This document shows positions 1 through 11,439 of a stretch of 64,000 bases of DNA, one piece after another (within the stretch, counting starts at the first letter, position 1; each line of letters opens with the position of its first letter). Position numbers and translations under genes: made by a program. The stretch lies in contig JAQPZY010001415.1 in the NCBI GenBank assembly GCA_029931535.1, positions 310,001-374,000 of the forward strand, in the 5' to 3' direction. This DNA is from Margaritifera margaritifera. Taxonomy: Eukaryota; Mollusca; Bivalvia; Unionida; Margaritiferidae. The notes below the pieces were generated by a model. That model saw nothing but the letters and a program-made list of their open reading frames with translations, did no database searches and was not told the origin of the DNA.

Positions 1-1192
1 TTTACTTTTCTGGCAGGAGGAGATTTACGACAGTTACCAGACTGGTTTAATTTCAGATAGAGTAAGGCGTTCCATTATTAACAGCACCGAGGCTACCGCC
101 TGTGATTTCGTCTAGCAGATTCAATTCGGGAAACATTTAGTAATGTTTTGATGCAGTGCACAAATTTGCTTTTTATCACTTTAACTATTTAATATCGACT
201 TTAATCCTCTAACCAGGAATAGCTTTAAATAAACTAACAAATATTGGATGAAGAGTACAATATAGCACTGATATTCGTGTACATGCTAATAGAATATCTG
301 GAGGTTCTGTCCTTCAGCAAATTTTATGCCCCCGACTTCATGAATGGTGAAGGAGAAATAAAAGCTTATAAGACAAATTTAAACAGTGACATCGAATCCT
401 GGGATATATGTAACAGTGTTCCTTCTCCTAGAAACTAAATGCACGTCTTTTGAAGGCAAACACAAACCTCTTAACATTTGCCTACTTTAAATAGTACCAG
501 AAACCTTGCCGTGAACGCATGAATAATGTCTGAGTTTGTACGATGTAGGTCAAAATGACTAATTAACAATGAATACTGCCTCAAAAACTATTCATTCTTA
601 AACTAAGTTCCATCACATTATGTTGAGAGTGCCATTCAAACTAAGCCGCGAGCAAATGTTCACAAATGTCACAAAAAGCCTACAGTATTTTTAAATGTAG
701 GCTAAACTTCCAGTCATTACTTATGGGTGCCCACAGCCCGATCTCTGGAGTCAATAAAACTTAAAGTTATGACTGGATAGCTTCTAAGGTATTCTTTAGA
801 AAACGTTTAGAAAAATCTGTATCTTTATACCAAATATAGTTGAAATGGTGGCTATATTTATAGGTTACTGCATTTGTATGGGAAAATATAAACGAGTTTT
901 TCTGAGCTATACTGCACGACGTCAGGAGTTCATATTTTCATATACAAATGTAGTAACCTTTTTTGTATATACTCGTCTTGCTTTTCTACCTAAGGCTGAA
1001 TAATACAAAAAAACACACTACAAGAAACAAAGTAACTTAATTTCTGCTATATTCCAAAGTAAATACACAACCGTAGTTAAACAAATACACAGTAACAGTA
1101 TTCATGCGCACATGGCACCGCCCAGTGACCTTTGAACTTGGTAGAGTACCGCGCGCTCAGTCATTCATTTCAAGAAGAAATCTCATTTTGGT
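1..1192. other. Non-coding flank, no gene seen
   Basis: I see no supported gene here. Open frames are short and lack recognisable protein motifs. The only structure is a small hairpin at 862-958, listed separately. Confidence 0.5.
862..958. repeat. Short imperfect inverted repeat (hairpin)
   Basis: The left arm starts aggttactgcatttgtatgg and the right arm ends catatacaaatgtagtaacct. Each arm is about 31 bases with a few mismatches, around a loop of about 34 bases containing actgcacgacgtcagg. It may be a tiny MITE-like foldback. No target duplication was identified. Confidence 0.55.
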
Positions 1193-1442
1193 CTACTTAA
1201 AATTGAAATTTTGAGTCATATTGTGAATGACTGCGCCTTGGAACAACTTTCCCAGTTGATCTGGAATGGAGGGATTTTGTTTTTCTGTCGATCCAACTAA
1301 ATTCTGCTCTTTTAGTTGTGGTGGACTTGCGTTATTAGCTGGGTCGATTACGTACGATGTACATGTAGCCAGATAGATTGGCCTCGACAGCAAGTTACAC
1401 ATGTGTTACTGTTCTGCCATTGATAGTTTGGAATCATAAGGT
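1193..1442 (-). pseudogene. C-terminal tail of a Crypton/DUF3504-like tyrosine-recombinase gene (relic)
   Basis: The minus frame has an open stretch ending at 1193 with MCNLLS near its start and FQGAVIHNMTQNFNFK at its end. Continuing the same frame upstream across one stop (TAA, about 1406) gives YDSKLSMAEQ directly before it. A helical 'S..Q...M...LS' segment, a low-complexity linker and a terminal 'FQGA.I.NMT.N.N' strand resemble the C-terminal end of Crypton-derived recombinase-like proteins (DUF3504 / KCTD1-like family). The similarity is recalled, not searched. The in-frame stop and the lack of a visible catalytic domain point to a relic. It could be the last exon of an unrelated gene. 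The coding-like piece at 2078-2275 is on the same strand upstream and may belong to the same gene. Confidence 0.35.
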
Positions 1443-2077
1443 AGACAAAATATGAATTTCTTTTAATTGAAATTCTCAAAAAGATGCAGGATTAAATATT
1501 TCTTTTAGGGAATATCAAATTCATTTTCGTTTTGGAGTGCAGTAAATTCTCCTTTGGAATGTGATTTCTGTTGGAAATGTAGTCTAGATTGCAGTGCAAT
1601 TTCTCGCCGTGGATCAGAAAGTACATTTTGAAGAAATTCAAGATGCAGAAAAGTAAGTACATTTCTTGTCATTCTTATTACCACCTATAGATGACATATT
1701 TATATGTACTGTCACTTGCATGATCTTTGTTGGATGGACCCTAGCTACATGACCTATATGACTTTTACTATGAATCCAAAATTTTCTTAAAAAATTAAAA
1801 CAGGCAAAATTGGAAAGCGGATGGGGTGTGAGAGCCCATTTCGTCAGAGGAAAATAAGGCTTCTTCGTTATCGTGGCTTCTTGGCTCCGAGGCACTTGCT
1901 TTTATACCAAAATCCGCCTTCTTTAGTTGTATTTTTCGAATTTAGTGCTTGGACTTGTAAAATGGGCGGTCTCTGAGAGAAACGGAATATCATTTGGTCT
2001 TAAGATGCCTTTTTATGCTATTTTTATAGACTCTAGAGAACACGGTTCATAGTCTGAACCATAGGCTAAATAAGTGT

Positions 2078-2275
2078 TTAAATTATCAGAATGATAGTTT
2101 CAATACTGCATGTCTCAGGTTTGTTATCATAAAGCCACCGCTGGACATTGTGAATATCACGTTCAGTCACTTGCTTGGTTGAAAGTTTCTTTAGGGACTC
2201 AATGAATTCATCCACATCGTCAGCTTTATCATCTGTACTCTCAAACAGCTTGCATAGTTCAATCCACAGACAAAT
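2078..2275 (-). pseudogene. Coding-like exon, possible core-binding part of a DUF3504/Crypton-like gene
   Basis: The minus strand reads open for 65 codons to a TAA at 2078-2080. It is preceded by a plausible acceptor (tttattag on the minus strand, at 2276-2277). The peptide is charged and helix-forming, with ESLKKLSTKQVTERDIHNVQ and RWLYDNKPE. Proteins of the DUF3504/Crypton group begin their core-binding domain with a similar 'T...T..D...W..WL' helix pattern, which is the basis of the call. There is no methionine start, so it was judged on amino-acid texture and the splice-like border. The remaining domain is not visible between here and 1442. It could equally be an exon of an unrelated host gene. 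Confidence is good that it is or was coding and low on the family. Confidence 0.4.
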
Positions 2276-3850
2276 CTAATAAAGCAAAAGCTCCGGTGTC
2301 TGCTAAATTTGCGTAGAGTGTTTGTTTATAATAAAAAGTAGTTCCTAACACGCGATACTATTTTTAGACACACGTGTCCTGCAGTATGAAGCCGTGCAGT
2401 ATGGAGAAATACTGCACGATTCTGACAACGCAAAGTTAATAGAGAAAAAAATGAGTATATAATAATACGACATAACTGTTCTAAAATATAATACTAATTA
2501 ATGCGAGTTTGCATTTGATGCTTACATGTATACATTCGAATATATTGCTTGATTGGGGCCTGGTGTAGAAGAAAATGATGACAAACAACGAGGACACTGT
2601 ACACGACTAACTTGGGAGCATAGCTAAAATTTTCTGAAGATATATCTTTGCTAAACCACCAGTGAAAATGGTAAGTGAAAACTGTTCAACACATAAAAAT
2701 GGGGAAGGGGTAACCATAAGATTGTCAATGTTGTCTAATTCGACTTATAATACAAACGTATGATTATTGTACAACCTAAAGAAAAAGGAAATTTTCATTT
2801 TGGAAAGAAATTATAAATTTCACAGATCATCGTGCAGAATTTATTATTCTTCCCCAGGAAAGACAGGTGATTGCATAGATTAGTAGTGTCATTATTCTTG
2901 TGGAAGAATGACTTGTACCGGATATGGTAATCACGTCACGACAGTTTTTCTTCGTGCTGCTATTGCTGCAACTACAATCTTGTTTGAAACTTTTTATGGA
3001 GTGTTTAACTTTTGTATGACAGGTTTCTGCCTGTGCACGCACCAGAACACTTTGATTAAACGCTTTGCAATGCAGAGTAAGGGCAGAAACAAAATATAAT
3101 TTGGCAAATTCAAATTTTAGAGCTGCCCGATACATTTCCTTTAGTACCGATGTGCATCAGAGGAAACTCAAAACCCAATATCAAAGGAATCGCAAGAGTG
3201 ATTGTGCCCTCGATGTACAAGCAGAGCTGTGGGTAAAACTCTCGGTTAAACTTAGCGATATCATTGTTTAAATTTGCTAAAGTTAAAAGGAAGTTTTAAA
3301 AGCTTTACATTTCAAGATTTAAAAAATAATTGACAAAAAGTATGCTCATGAATTTATGTTGTTTTGTACAGTTTATGATGTAATATATATTTTAGACATA
3401 AAGTGAAACATAATAAATTTGAATTTATTTTACGACACATTTTGAATTTATGATTAAAAAGAAACGAAAACTACTGGGCATTATAAAATAATTAATAAAT
3501 ATTAAAACAGCACCTGATGTAAATCTTCTTTGTAACTTATTTAAACATCGTTGTATTCTAATGGACTATTGTATAATAGTTAGGTATGTATATTCAAATG
3601 GAAAGACAAGAAAACAGATGGGCGAAAAATGGTCAAGTTTGTGGCAGCGGATGGAATCTGAATCTATTTCATTCTTAATTACGAATTCCTACTTGTCAAA
3701 AATGCAGTGTCATTACTGTAAATATCGTTTGTTACGCGAGAATTTATTCTAGGAAAATCCTTTTTACTATAACGAATGTTTAACAATCTGCTTGCAAAAT
3801 AAATGACTTTTTGAACGATGCTTATAAGTCATCAGTAGTAGTAGGGGCCA
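2276..3850. other. Non-coding, AT-rich interval
   Basis: Only short overlapping frames on both strands, with no protein-family motif. The sequence is AT-rich and has no clear tandem structure. Confidence 0.5.
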
Positions 3851-3857
3851 CTATATG

Positions 3858-4079
3858 TATAAATGGAATAGTATGGGTACAAGGGAAATTAACATTATGG
3901 AACGATATGGGAACAAGGGGAAATGTAATGCTAAAATTGTCCATAAGTATATCTATAACATGATGGGACGGTATGTGTACAAGGGGAAATGTAATGTTAA
4001 AATTGTCCATAAGTACATGTATAACATGATGGGACGGTATGGGAACAAGGGAATATGTAATGTTAAAATTGTCCATAAG
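3858..4079. repeat. 66-bp minisatellite, left block
   Basis: About three and a half copies of a unit of about 66 bases containing gatgggacggtatgggaaca, then aggggaaatgtaatgttaaa and attgtccataagtacatgta. Sixty-six is a multiple of three, so both strands show spurious open frames. The array is interrupted at 4080 by a solo LTR and resumes at 4913. Confidence 0.85.
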
Positions 4080-4912
4080 TGTTATGTATGATGTTTATAT
4101 AAAATTATAGATATTTTAGGAAATTATAAATGTTTCTTGACTTTAATATTTGCTTAAATCTTAATGTTGTTTATCAGGAAAAATATGTTTAACTAGTGTC
4201 CTTGAATTAGGTTGTTTACTTCAGATTTGAGCTAAAGGATAGTTTTGATAAATAAAATGTTTACCAAATTTGAGGTCAAGGTTGATTTTGTTTACAGATA
4301 AAACTGGATTTTCCTTAGAGTTGTGTGTAAAAAGTCATGTCCATACAAGTAAAATTCCATTAAGATGACACATATTCTAGAACATTCTGTCATGTGACCA
4401 ATCTTTATATATACCATGTTTAGTGGACAGTTTTTCAGTTTCGACATTACTATTAGTCTTGTAAAGAGCTATTACAGTTGTGAAACGTAATTCAAAATTC
4501 TGAGAGAGGAATTATTTTAAATATTCATTGGATTGTAACAGTACTCATAGGCTTTTGGATTTTGGATTTTTAATTGATTTTGGAATTTATGTGAACTTAT
4601 TCAGAGATATTTTGGAGTACTTCATTTTGACATCAGCATATTAAATACTACTAGTACATCAGGACTTTGAAGACCAATGGCACATCATAACATTCAAGGA
4701 TACAGCCGCGAATTCGGAATATTCTATATTTAGGACTTGTGATTAGAACACTAATTCTTATTGGATTATTTGGATTTTAATACACATTACTATAAATGTC
4801 TTTTTGATTTTTCATTTTGATTATCTAGAAATAAATTGCTTGTTGATTGTTACTTGATTTGTTGGTTTCACTTTCTTTCTGTTACATTTTTTAAGACCAT
4901 AGAGTCGTCACA
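4080..4912 (+). mobile_element. Solo LTR with 5-bp target-site duplication
   Basis: The element begins TGTTATGTATG and ends GTCGTCACA, the usual TG...CA ends of an LTR. It is flanked on both sides by ATAAG (4075-4079 and 4913-4917). It splits a 66-bp minisatellite unit exactly: removing 4080-4917 restores the ordinary unit junction 'gtccataagtacatg'. Inside are a TATA-like run at 4406-4413 and AATAAA at 4830-4835, in an order that fits + orientation. No internal gag-pol sequence is present, so it is a solo LTR of 833 bp. The 5-bp duplication fits Gypsy/BEL-type retrotransposons. A related 3' segment on the minus strand lies near 61.15-61.42 kb. Confidence 0.85.
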
Positions 4913-5035
4913 ATAAGTACATGTATAACTTGATGGGACGGGATGGGAACAAGGGGAAATGTAATGTTCAAATTGTCCATAATTACATGTGTAACATGAT
5001 GGGACGGTATGGGTAAAAGTAGAAATGTAATGGTA
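4913..5035. repeat. 66-bp minisatellite, right block
   Basis: Nearly two more copies of the unit seen at 3858-4079 (gatgggacgggatgggaaca and following). They continue the array after the solo LTR and then decay. Confidence 0.8.
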
Positions 5036-5215
5036 GCAATCTCAATAGGTTTAACATTACTATGCCACTTGGGGTACAAGGGGAATGTAACATTATTCCT
5101 TATGATGACATTTTCCTTTGTACCGATAAATATTTTTGAGTATAAAAATGACATTTGGAGTACATGCGGTGTGTTAAAAATGCTCATAGGCTAAACATAC
5201 ACATCTACTAACCAT

Positions 5216-5335
5216 CTCCTGCATCTTTTGACCAGCTTCCAAACCCACTGACCAACACATATAACTACTGACCAGCACCCATGCCAACTGACCAACACAC
5301 CACATAACTGACCAGCACCCACACCTACTCACGTG
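5216..5335. repeat. Short degenerate tandem repeat
   Basis: Two to three diverged copies of a unit of about 40 bases containing actgaccaacacatataact and actgaccagcacccatgcc. Confidence 0.6.
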
Positions 5336-6577
5336 CATACAGTGTGAAAGGAAATGTAAAGTCGAAGGTAAAGAAAAGTAACACATAGAATAGACAAAAG
5401 GACATTTCACAATGACACCTACACACACACAATCCATAAAGTGGAGGAAGAGAAAATAGTAGGAATATTCACACATAAACGCAAGCATACTTGTATACTA
5501 TCACTCGTCGGATGTAAGGGGAGAAAAGAGTAGAAGTGTTCATACATACACAAACATACGACTCGTATTGATATACTATCACACAAGGCAGAAGGGTGAA
5601 AAGGGAGTTTTAGTTGCAAAAGAGAAAATCATTGACAAAGACATGCAAAACAAACACATAAAACACACAATATTAGAAGTAGTATCTTTGTTTCTCAGAG
5701 ATCTGTATGGACCTGAAAAGAGCCGTTGATTTTTGCTTTTTTTTCGTCACAATCTCCTTTAGTGGCCGCACCTCCCGTGCCGGGCACCATATACAGGACA
5801 TCTACACCATCTCCTATTCCCTCTATCTCCACGCCAACCATCGACAGAAACGGACAGGGAAAAGTGAGGCTGGTTAGTCTTACTTTCCTAATCCTAAGCT
5901 TGTGGGATGAGGGGTTATTTATAATGTTGTTGTTGCTGATTTTGTTACTAGTGTTGCTGCCATTAAAGGAACAGTTGAAATTGTTCCTTCTGTATTTTCT
6001 CTTCCTTGCACTTCCTTTACTCTCTTTCTTTTTCTTCATCCATCACATCTTTGCTGAGGTCCTTCGCCATATTGTGATAAATTTGGGTTATTTTATTACC
6101 AGTCTCCTATTAAGAAAAAGTTCCATTTCTTCAGTCCGTTCCAGGGGTGCTTCACCTTGTGTAAATGGATCATGGCTTCGAGGAGTCTTCCGTTAATGCT
6201 GGAATACATTTTGTTCTCTGTTCTGGATGACAAGACTATTGAACGCACCATTTCATATGCTAGAGACACGGATGTGAAGGAAAACATCCCGAGGTGTAGT
6301 ATACAGAAAGGATAGAATACACGCTAGAAGTAATCACGCGGATCTAAAAGAAATCACCCTCTTCATAAATTCGAAGAAAGATCGACAGTGATAATCAAAA
6401 GTCATATCAAAGATTTTTTCAAAAGATAACAAATCAACCAACGCCCATTTTTTAATATCAACATTTATGACAAACCCCACTAACTCCGCCATGAACAAAA
6501 ATGTAATAAAGAGTGAGATTAAGACAGTCCTTCCTCTTCATGTACAACATATTTTTAAAAAATGACACAAACGTCAA
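5336..6577. other. Interval without a recognised gene, possible decayed distal end of the Polinton copy
   Basis: It holds frames of 114 (minus) and 156 (plus) codons overlapping around 5700-6200, made largely of Lys/Asn or Leu/Phe runs. I recognise no protein family. Since the left Polinton copy runs toward decreasing coordinates, its remaining genes or terminal repeat could lie here, but I see no terminal inverted repeat or target duplication. Confidence 0.35.
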
Positions 6578-7110
6578 TCATGAACATATTGACAGGGGTA
6601 ACAACGTTGGGTAGTAAAACTTGGGTTCCCATGATCTATAAATGTCATGTTGCCATGGATAGATACTACAATTCTGAGATAACGCATGGTTTCTAAAGAA
6701 ATCACGTCCAAAACAAGTAAGTACATATTCCAATGGGAATCCAAGACTTTGTTGATACAGATAATACACACAACATTGTCCACACACAATATAATCCGAT
6801 CCTTGTAATCTCACATTATTGAATTGAGGATACGGCATTTCTTCTAAAAAGTCTGTGATATCCTCTTCGAGAGAAGGTTATCTACAGAAATCAAACTATT
6901 CACTGCTGTCGTCGTAGGAAAAGTAAACGGCTACCTAATGGGATCCTGGGCGATGAATGTCATCGATGTTGATGATATAAGCTGGAACGTATTAAGGTTT
7001 TTGATGAGGAAGATCATCGTTAGCACACAACACTGGAGTCCAGAGAGCTGTGTACGAACTGTGGGTCAGGAGGTAATGAAGCTCCAAGTATTCAGTTCAC
7101 AGGTAATGAT
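6578..7110 (-). pseudogene. Polinton adenain-like cysteine protease (PRO), broken
   Basis: Minus-strand fragments follow the order of the adenovirus-type (C5/Ulp1-like) protease of Polintons. They are DLPHQKP..VPAYIIN, then the catalytic-histidine block DDIHRPGSH*VAVYFS (about 6920-6965), a PLEEDITDFLEE helix, and the catalytic-cysteine block RLQGSDYIVCGQCCVYYLYQ (about 6745-6810), ending near FGRDFF. In the histidine block the expected Trp after His is a TAG stop, consistent with a single TGG-to-TAG change. Frame changes occur upstream of it. In intact elements this enzyme matures virion proteins. It lies downstream of the capsid-family fragment. The combined His and Cys motifs make the identification strong. 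Confidence 0.8.
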
Positions 7111-7639
7111 AAGCAATTGTTCCACACTTGATTTTATCTTTAAAATAGTTTGTCAAGTAAGTCGATGAACGGGAAGGATAGGTACTTTGTTGCAAGAGAA
7201 CTTCGATGCGTTTCATCTATATGTGAGTCAATGGAGGTGTCGAACTGTCTCTAAAATGTTTATATCACTGTTTCAAGATCACTACTTTTGGGACGAGAGT
7301 CCGGGCTTCTTGCAGATAATCTTCCATCGTTTCTTCTTGACTCATCATTAAACTTGATTTTGTTGTTTTTTACTGTGATAATCGATTTGACAACCATAAC
7401 AATGTTCTCTGGTCAAGAGTGTGATTATTCTAGCTAAGTGGTGAGCAAAACTCAGTTTTCGTCTTGTTCTGGTTATTGTGACATCACTACTGTGTCTATC
7501 TCTTCTTCTCCACTTTAAGGTGGGGTCCGTGACTGCTGCAGTTCCTTTTCTTCATGGAAAACGTCATCCTCATCCATGTCCATTGCTTCGTGTTCTGTGT
7601 TTTTCTTTTTCTTTTGTTTTAATAGTCTAGGATAACTTC

Positions 7640-7990
7640 TCTCAAACTCTTGGTTTCAATGGTATTATCAAATTATGCATACAAGATGATCTTCACTGTG
7701 TTCTCATGGGCTATTGAAAACTGAAGTTCCACACGGAGTTGGCCTGATTTTAAAGGGCGGAAATGCCCCTCGTCGCTGCCTTGGTCTGGAGTGAAATCAA
7801 ATCCCCTCAAACAATACCTTCCTGCATAGTCGTGATTACTGGTGGTCCCCAGTAGTCCGTTGGCTTCTAACAGATTCAAGTAAAATCTCAAGTAGTTTAT
7901 TCTGGGCAAATTTAGGGTCTGGTTTACAATGGACTGTGAAGAAGATAGCCAATAGAACTGCTACGCAAAATAGTCCACACTTGTTTGTCC
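7640..7990 (-). pseudogene. C-terminal part of a Polinton capsid-family protein (F54H12.2-like)
   Basis: The minus frame carries NYLRFYLNLLEANGLLGTTS, then YCLRGFDFTPDQGSDEGHF, LKSGQLRVELQF and, after one stop, FDNTIETKSLREVILDY. This matches the conserved end of the proteins annotated 'F54H12.2-like' in many invertebrate genomes (GFDLTPD, K.G.L.LE..F, YAEFDN.IE......L.DY), a Polinton virion-protein family. Only about 110 residues of a protein normally several hundred long are recognisable; the upstream interval to the integrase is under 300 bp, so the N-terminal part is deleted or unrecognisable. The in-frame stop before FDN confirms decay. Confidence 0.75.
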
Positions 7991-8199
7991 CCTTGTTACA
8001 AACTCAAGTTTCAAATAGATGCTCCAGTGACAATACACCACAAAGATCTGTCAGAAAAAGATGATTTGATTTTTAGGAACATGTTCTCCACACCACATCC
8101 ACTATTGTTGTTCTTTTTGTTTTTGTAGTTTTTGGAGAGATGAACTCGGAGAAGGGGATGTAGTATTTAACAGCATGTGTGTGACTTCGGCATCTTTTG

Positions 8200-9341
8200 A
8201 TAGTCAATGGCTTCTGAAGCTACAATCCAAGAATCGAAATTGGGTGGACATCCTTTCCAACGTTTCCCGTCGTGCATGTTCTTTGATCGACAATGCTTTC
8301 GATATCGTACATGTCGTCGTCTTTTTTGGTCACACGCTGTAACTCTTGCAAGTAAAAAGTTCCTTTTGACACTTCTTTGTTCATATCTTCCATTTTATTG
8401 ACAGGCGGCTCACGTCCACGCACCTGTCCTGTCACAGGAAACTGTTCTATGGTCCAATTCGGTAAATAGCCTTTGTTAAAATCGCGTTTTGCTTTTTAAA
8501 TGCAAACTCAATCTTCTGTCTTTAACACTTTTTTCTTTTTTCTTGTCTCAGACGTTGTAAACAATCGATCAAATACGGTCACTTCTTTTGAGGTGTCACT
8601 TCTTCTGGATCACATCCAATACTGCGATGGCACTATCGATTGTAAGCTTTAACCAGACGTGCTAACCCGTCGATGTATTGGAGAGTATGTTGATGTGTTT
8701 CAGAAGTTTTTGAAAACGTTCCACGACACTAGCTTTGATTGTTTGGATTCTCAGTGGAGAAATTTTGTATATATTTTTTTCAGTTCTTTTTTAAAGGCTT
8801 GATTGAGAAATTCAGTGTCTTTCTCTGTTTGCCATCGCAGTGTGTGTTGATCACTTTCTTTCACAATCATTTTTAAAGCTGGCATTAACTTGTTTTAGAT
8901 ATCAAAGGAACCACCAAAGGCGATTTTGAAAACATATCAATCATACGAAACAAATATTTTTAACCATTTGAGAGACATCTGCTAAAATGGCTTGCCATTG
9001 ATGATCGATTGTTGCTACTTTGGTATTATTAATTTGAAATATCCGTCGAATGCGTTTGTGTAACGTTTACGTCGATTTTCTCGCAACCATTGTCGTACAT
9101 CTTGCGGACGTAGACTTTTGAGTTTGATTTTGGCTGCATGATATGCTTTTTTAATTCCTCCGTATCCAGCCACATGGACAGGATTAAAGTAAATGGTGGC
9201 TAAAAGTGTGTCATTGTTGTTGCTGCTCAGTAAGTCACCCAAACTTCGATTCTCTCTAGTTCGTGTATTATTCTGGATTACAATGCTTAAAGTGTCCGAA
9301 GGAGCAGGAGGAGTCGGTAAGGATGTTTCCACAGAGGTCAT
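8200..9341 (-). pseudogene. Polinton integrase (DDE core plus chromodomain), broken
   Basis: The minus frame starts with a Met at 9341 and carries LLATIYFNPVHVAGYGGIKK (the N-terminal 'IYF.P.HP..YGG...LY.AAK' block) and QDVRQWLRENR. The core then begins with VATIDHQWQAILADVSQM, containing the first catalytic Asp region. A later frame gives TIKASVVERFQKLLKH, the 'KA..VERF.R.LK' block with the catalytic Glu. At the C-terminus, KGTFYLQELQRV, MYDIESIVDQR and RWKGCPPNFDSWI form the tail and chromodomain. Several stops and frame changes lie between these blocks. Intact Polinton integrases insert the element DNA. The gene sits between the unassigned genes and the capsid fragment. The identification rests on multiple collinear motifs. 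Confidence 0.85.
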
Positions 9342-9419
9342 CGGGGTTTTTTTCTCTCTTTTTTCTTTCCTTTTTTCTTGACGTCTGTCTTTTCTACTTT
9401 CTGACGCAGGCTTTCATAT

Positions 9420-9850
9420 CATCTTGTTTAGAGTATTGAAGGTGTCAGCAGGGTTGCCACGCTTGAGGGAAAAAGAGTCTGAGCATAGGAGTTTGAAACT
9501 TTTCTTGCTCTTCCATACTTATAGACATGTCTGTATCCGTTTTTGGAGCTGCTACTATTTATCCTTTCTCGGTTGTCATGATATTCTTGAAATCCTCAGA
9601 GTAGGTTTAGCCATCTCGTCTAATACTTTTTGGTGCGACAGTTGGGGACGTTGCAATAATTGTCAGTGCCGTTGTGATTCGTCCGTTTCTGACAAATCTG
9701 TTCGATCCATCAACGATTGTAGCTCTTGTTGTATGTGTGACATCTCTATGAGATTATAATCGGGAGATAAATGAGGTATCAGTTGTTCGTACCAACTATG
9801 GAGTTCCATCCATCGATCGTAAGGAACTAAAGTTAATTTTCATCCTTACA
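9420..9850 (-). pseudogene. Unrecognised coding-like relic within the Polinton copy
   Basis: The minus strand has a good open stretch in about 9650-9840 with DRWMELHSWYEQLIPHLSPD and EMSHIQQELQSLMDRTDLSE. It is amphipathic and charged, which looks like real protein, followed by frame breaks towards 9420. I do not recognise the family. Its place between the ATPase and the integrase suggests an element structural or accessory gene. Confidence 0.35.
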
Positions 9851-9984
9851 TAATTTTCATGTATACAGGTGTGATGTCTGTCCAGGAAGGTCTATCCTTT
9901 TTATGTTCACCTCATCACTCCACCTACAAGATTTCCAGCGATCGATCTTCACAATGGAGCAGCTACTTTTAACAACGGACCTAT

Positions 9985-10440
9985 CAGCATGGTAAAAAAA
10001 TCGTCCTTGTTGAATGACCACTGTTTTCTTTTAACTGACTGTAATTTTCTATTTCGCCAGTTTTCGAAGAAGATGACAATGTCGTTTTAAGCGCTGTTGC
10101 TGTGTCTTGGTCAAAGGAACCGTTCCCTTCAATACATTCAATTCAACATTCATACACCTTATCGATGATTTCGTTAGGTGGTTTTTCTGAATGATTAATT
10201 TTCACTCCGGGCATTGACTTTGGTTTGCACAAACACGACATCCCAATGTTTGACTAAACGAGAATGGATAAACTTTTCCATGTCTTGAAGGAATCTTTGG
10301 ACTTCAACGTTGTTGTGACTACAAACTCTTAGAAGAAGACATCTCGTTAAGAGGAACTGAAGTAATTCTTGTTCAACACTTCTTCTTTTATAGTGGAATT
10401 CGTCTCCACTGGTCTCTACTGGTCGTCGGGACATCGTACC
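9985..10440 (-). pseudogene. Possible small Polinton virion protein with basic helix and following hydrophobic part
   Basis: The minus frame 10434-10195 encodes a helical segment with SVEQELLQFLLTRC and VQRFLQDMEKFIHSRLVKHW. Downstream, about 10110-9990, come QQQRLKRHCHLLRKLAK and KKTVVIQQGRFFYHAD. The arrangement '(R/K)L(R/K)(R/K)H...LRKLA' followed by 'KK...I.Q.GGF' recurs in small basic Polinton/adintovirus proteins of unknown or virion-associated role. This is a recalled pattern. Stops separate the blocks. The assignment is tentative. Confidence 0.35.
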
Positions 10441-11439
10441 AACATGACTTTGGGCACCACTGAATGACGAAGGGTTGTCAACGGACTACATTGTGCCAGT
10501 TCTTGTTTGGACAAATCCAGTATACTTTGTAACATTCCTGTTCTGTCTTGTACTTTTTTCTTAGGGGTGCAACCTTTGTGGCCCCACAGAAGGTGCCAGA
10601 GCAGGAGAAGACGACGACGACAACGGAGAAGCCTCTTTAGAGATGGGTTTCAGATTTTTCATCAGGTGGGTAAACACTAGAATTAATTCAGGTTGGCATC
10701 ATTACTAACGGAGTAGAAGAGGAACAGACGATATCAAACATTGGTGTAGTGTATGCAGGTCGAGATTTCCGTGAGTACGTGCGCGTTTTAGCCTCGTTTC
10801 CTCTCTCTTTCTTGAGGCTGTAGTGGTCATTTCTATTTTTTTTTTGAAGAGGAGAATTGTGGTGTGAACCCACTGATAATCTCATCTTCTAATTCATCCA
10901 TTTTTGCATTTTGATGTTTGTGTGGGTTTTGCTTTTTTAGCTTTGGTTTTTGGTATTAGGATCCCATCGCAGAAACGAACGAATAATGACTCCTCCGAAA
11001 CATCCGCTTCCACCCGATTTCAACATAATGTGTTTCTTCGTTTAAGTTTAGATTCTTGGATTGGCCAGTTGTGTCAAAGCTATTTAATGCTTTTCAAAAC
11101 AAAAACATTGCATTTGATGAGGAATGCAAATGATTCCTTGTAGTAACTGACGTGCTGTCAAAGTAAACCATCGTAACACTTTTTGAGACTGGCTTCCAAC
11201 AAATGCAAACGCAATTGTACTTATTTTTTAGCGACTAACAGCATACAGTTTGACAGACGGATGAGATTGAAAGGAAGCCATATCGGATACTGTCATACAA
11301 AAAAGATGTGAATGGTGTTTTATAGCTTTTTAGGCAGACAAAAACGAGGAAAACGACGCGTAAATCACCAGACCTCCTTCTTGACACTCGTGAAACAAAT
11401 CCGTACGATATCTCAGATACTTGGGAGTGGCAGGTTTCA

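Noticed and set aside
1128..1142. tgacctttgaactt, resembling a nuclear-receptor direct-repeat site
   Set aside because: Such a short match is expected by chance in 64 kb and no promoter or gene start supports it.
5695..6196. Overlapping 114- and 156-codon frames
   Set aside because: Low-complexity Lys/Asn and Leu/Phe composition on opposite strands; no motif supports either.
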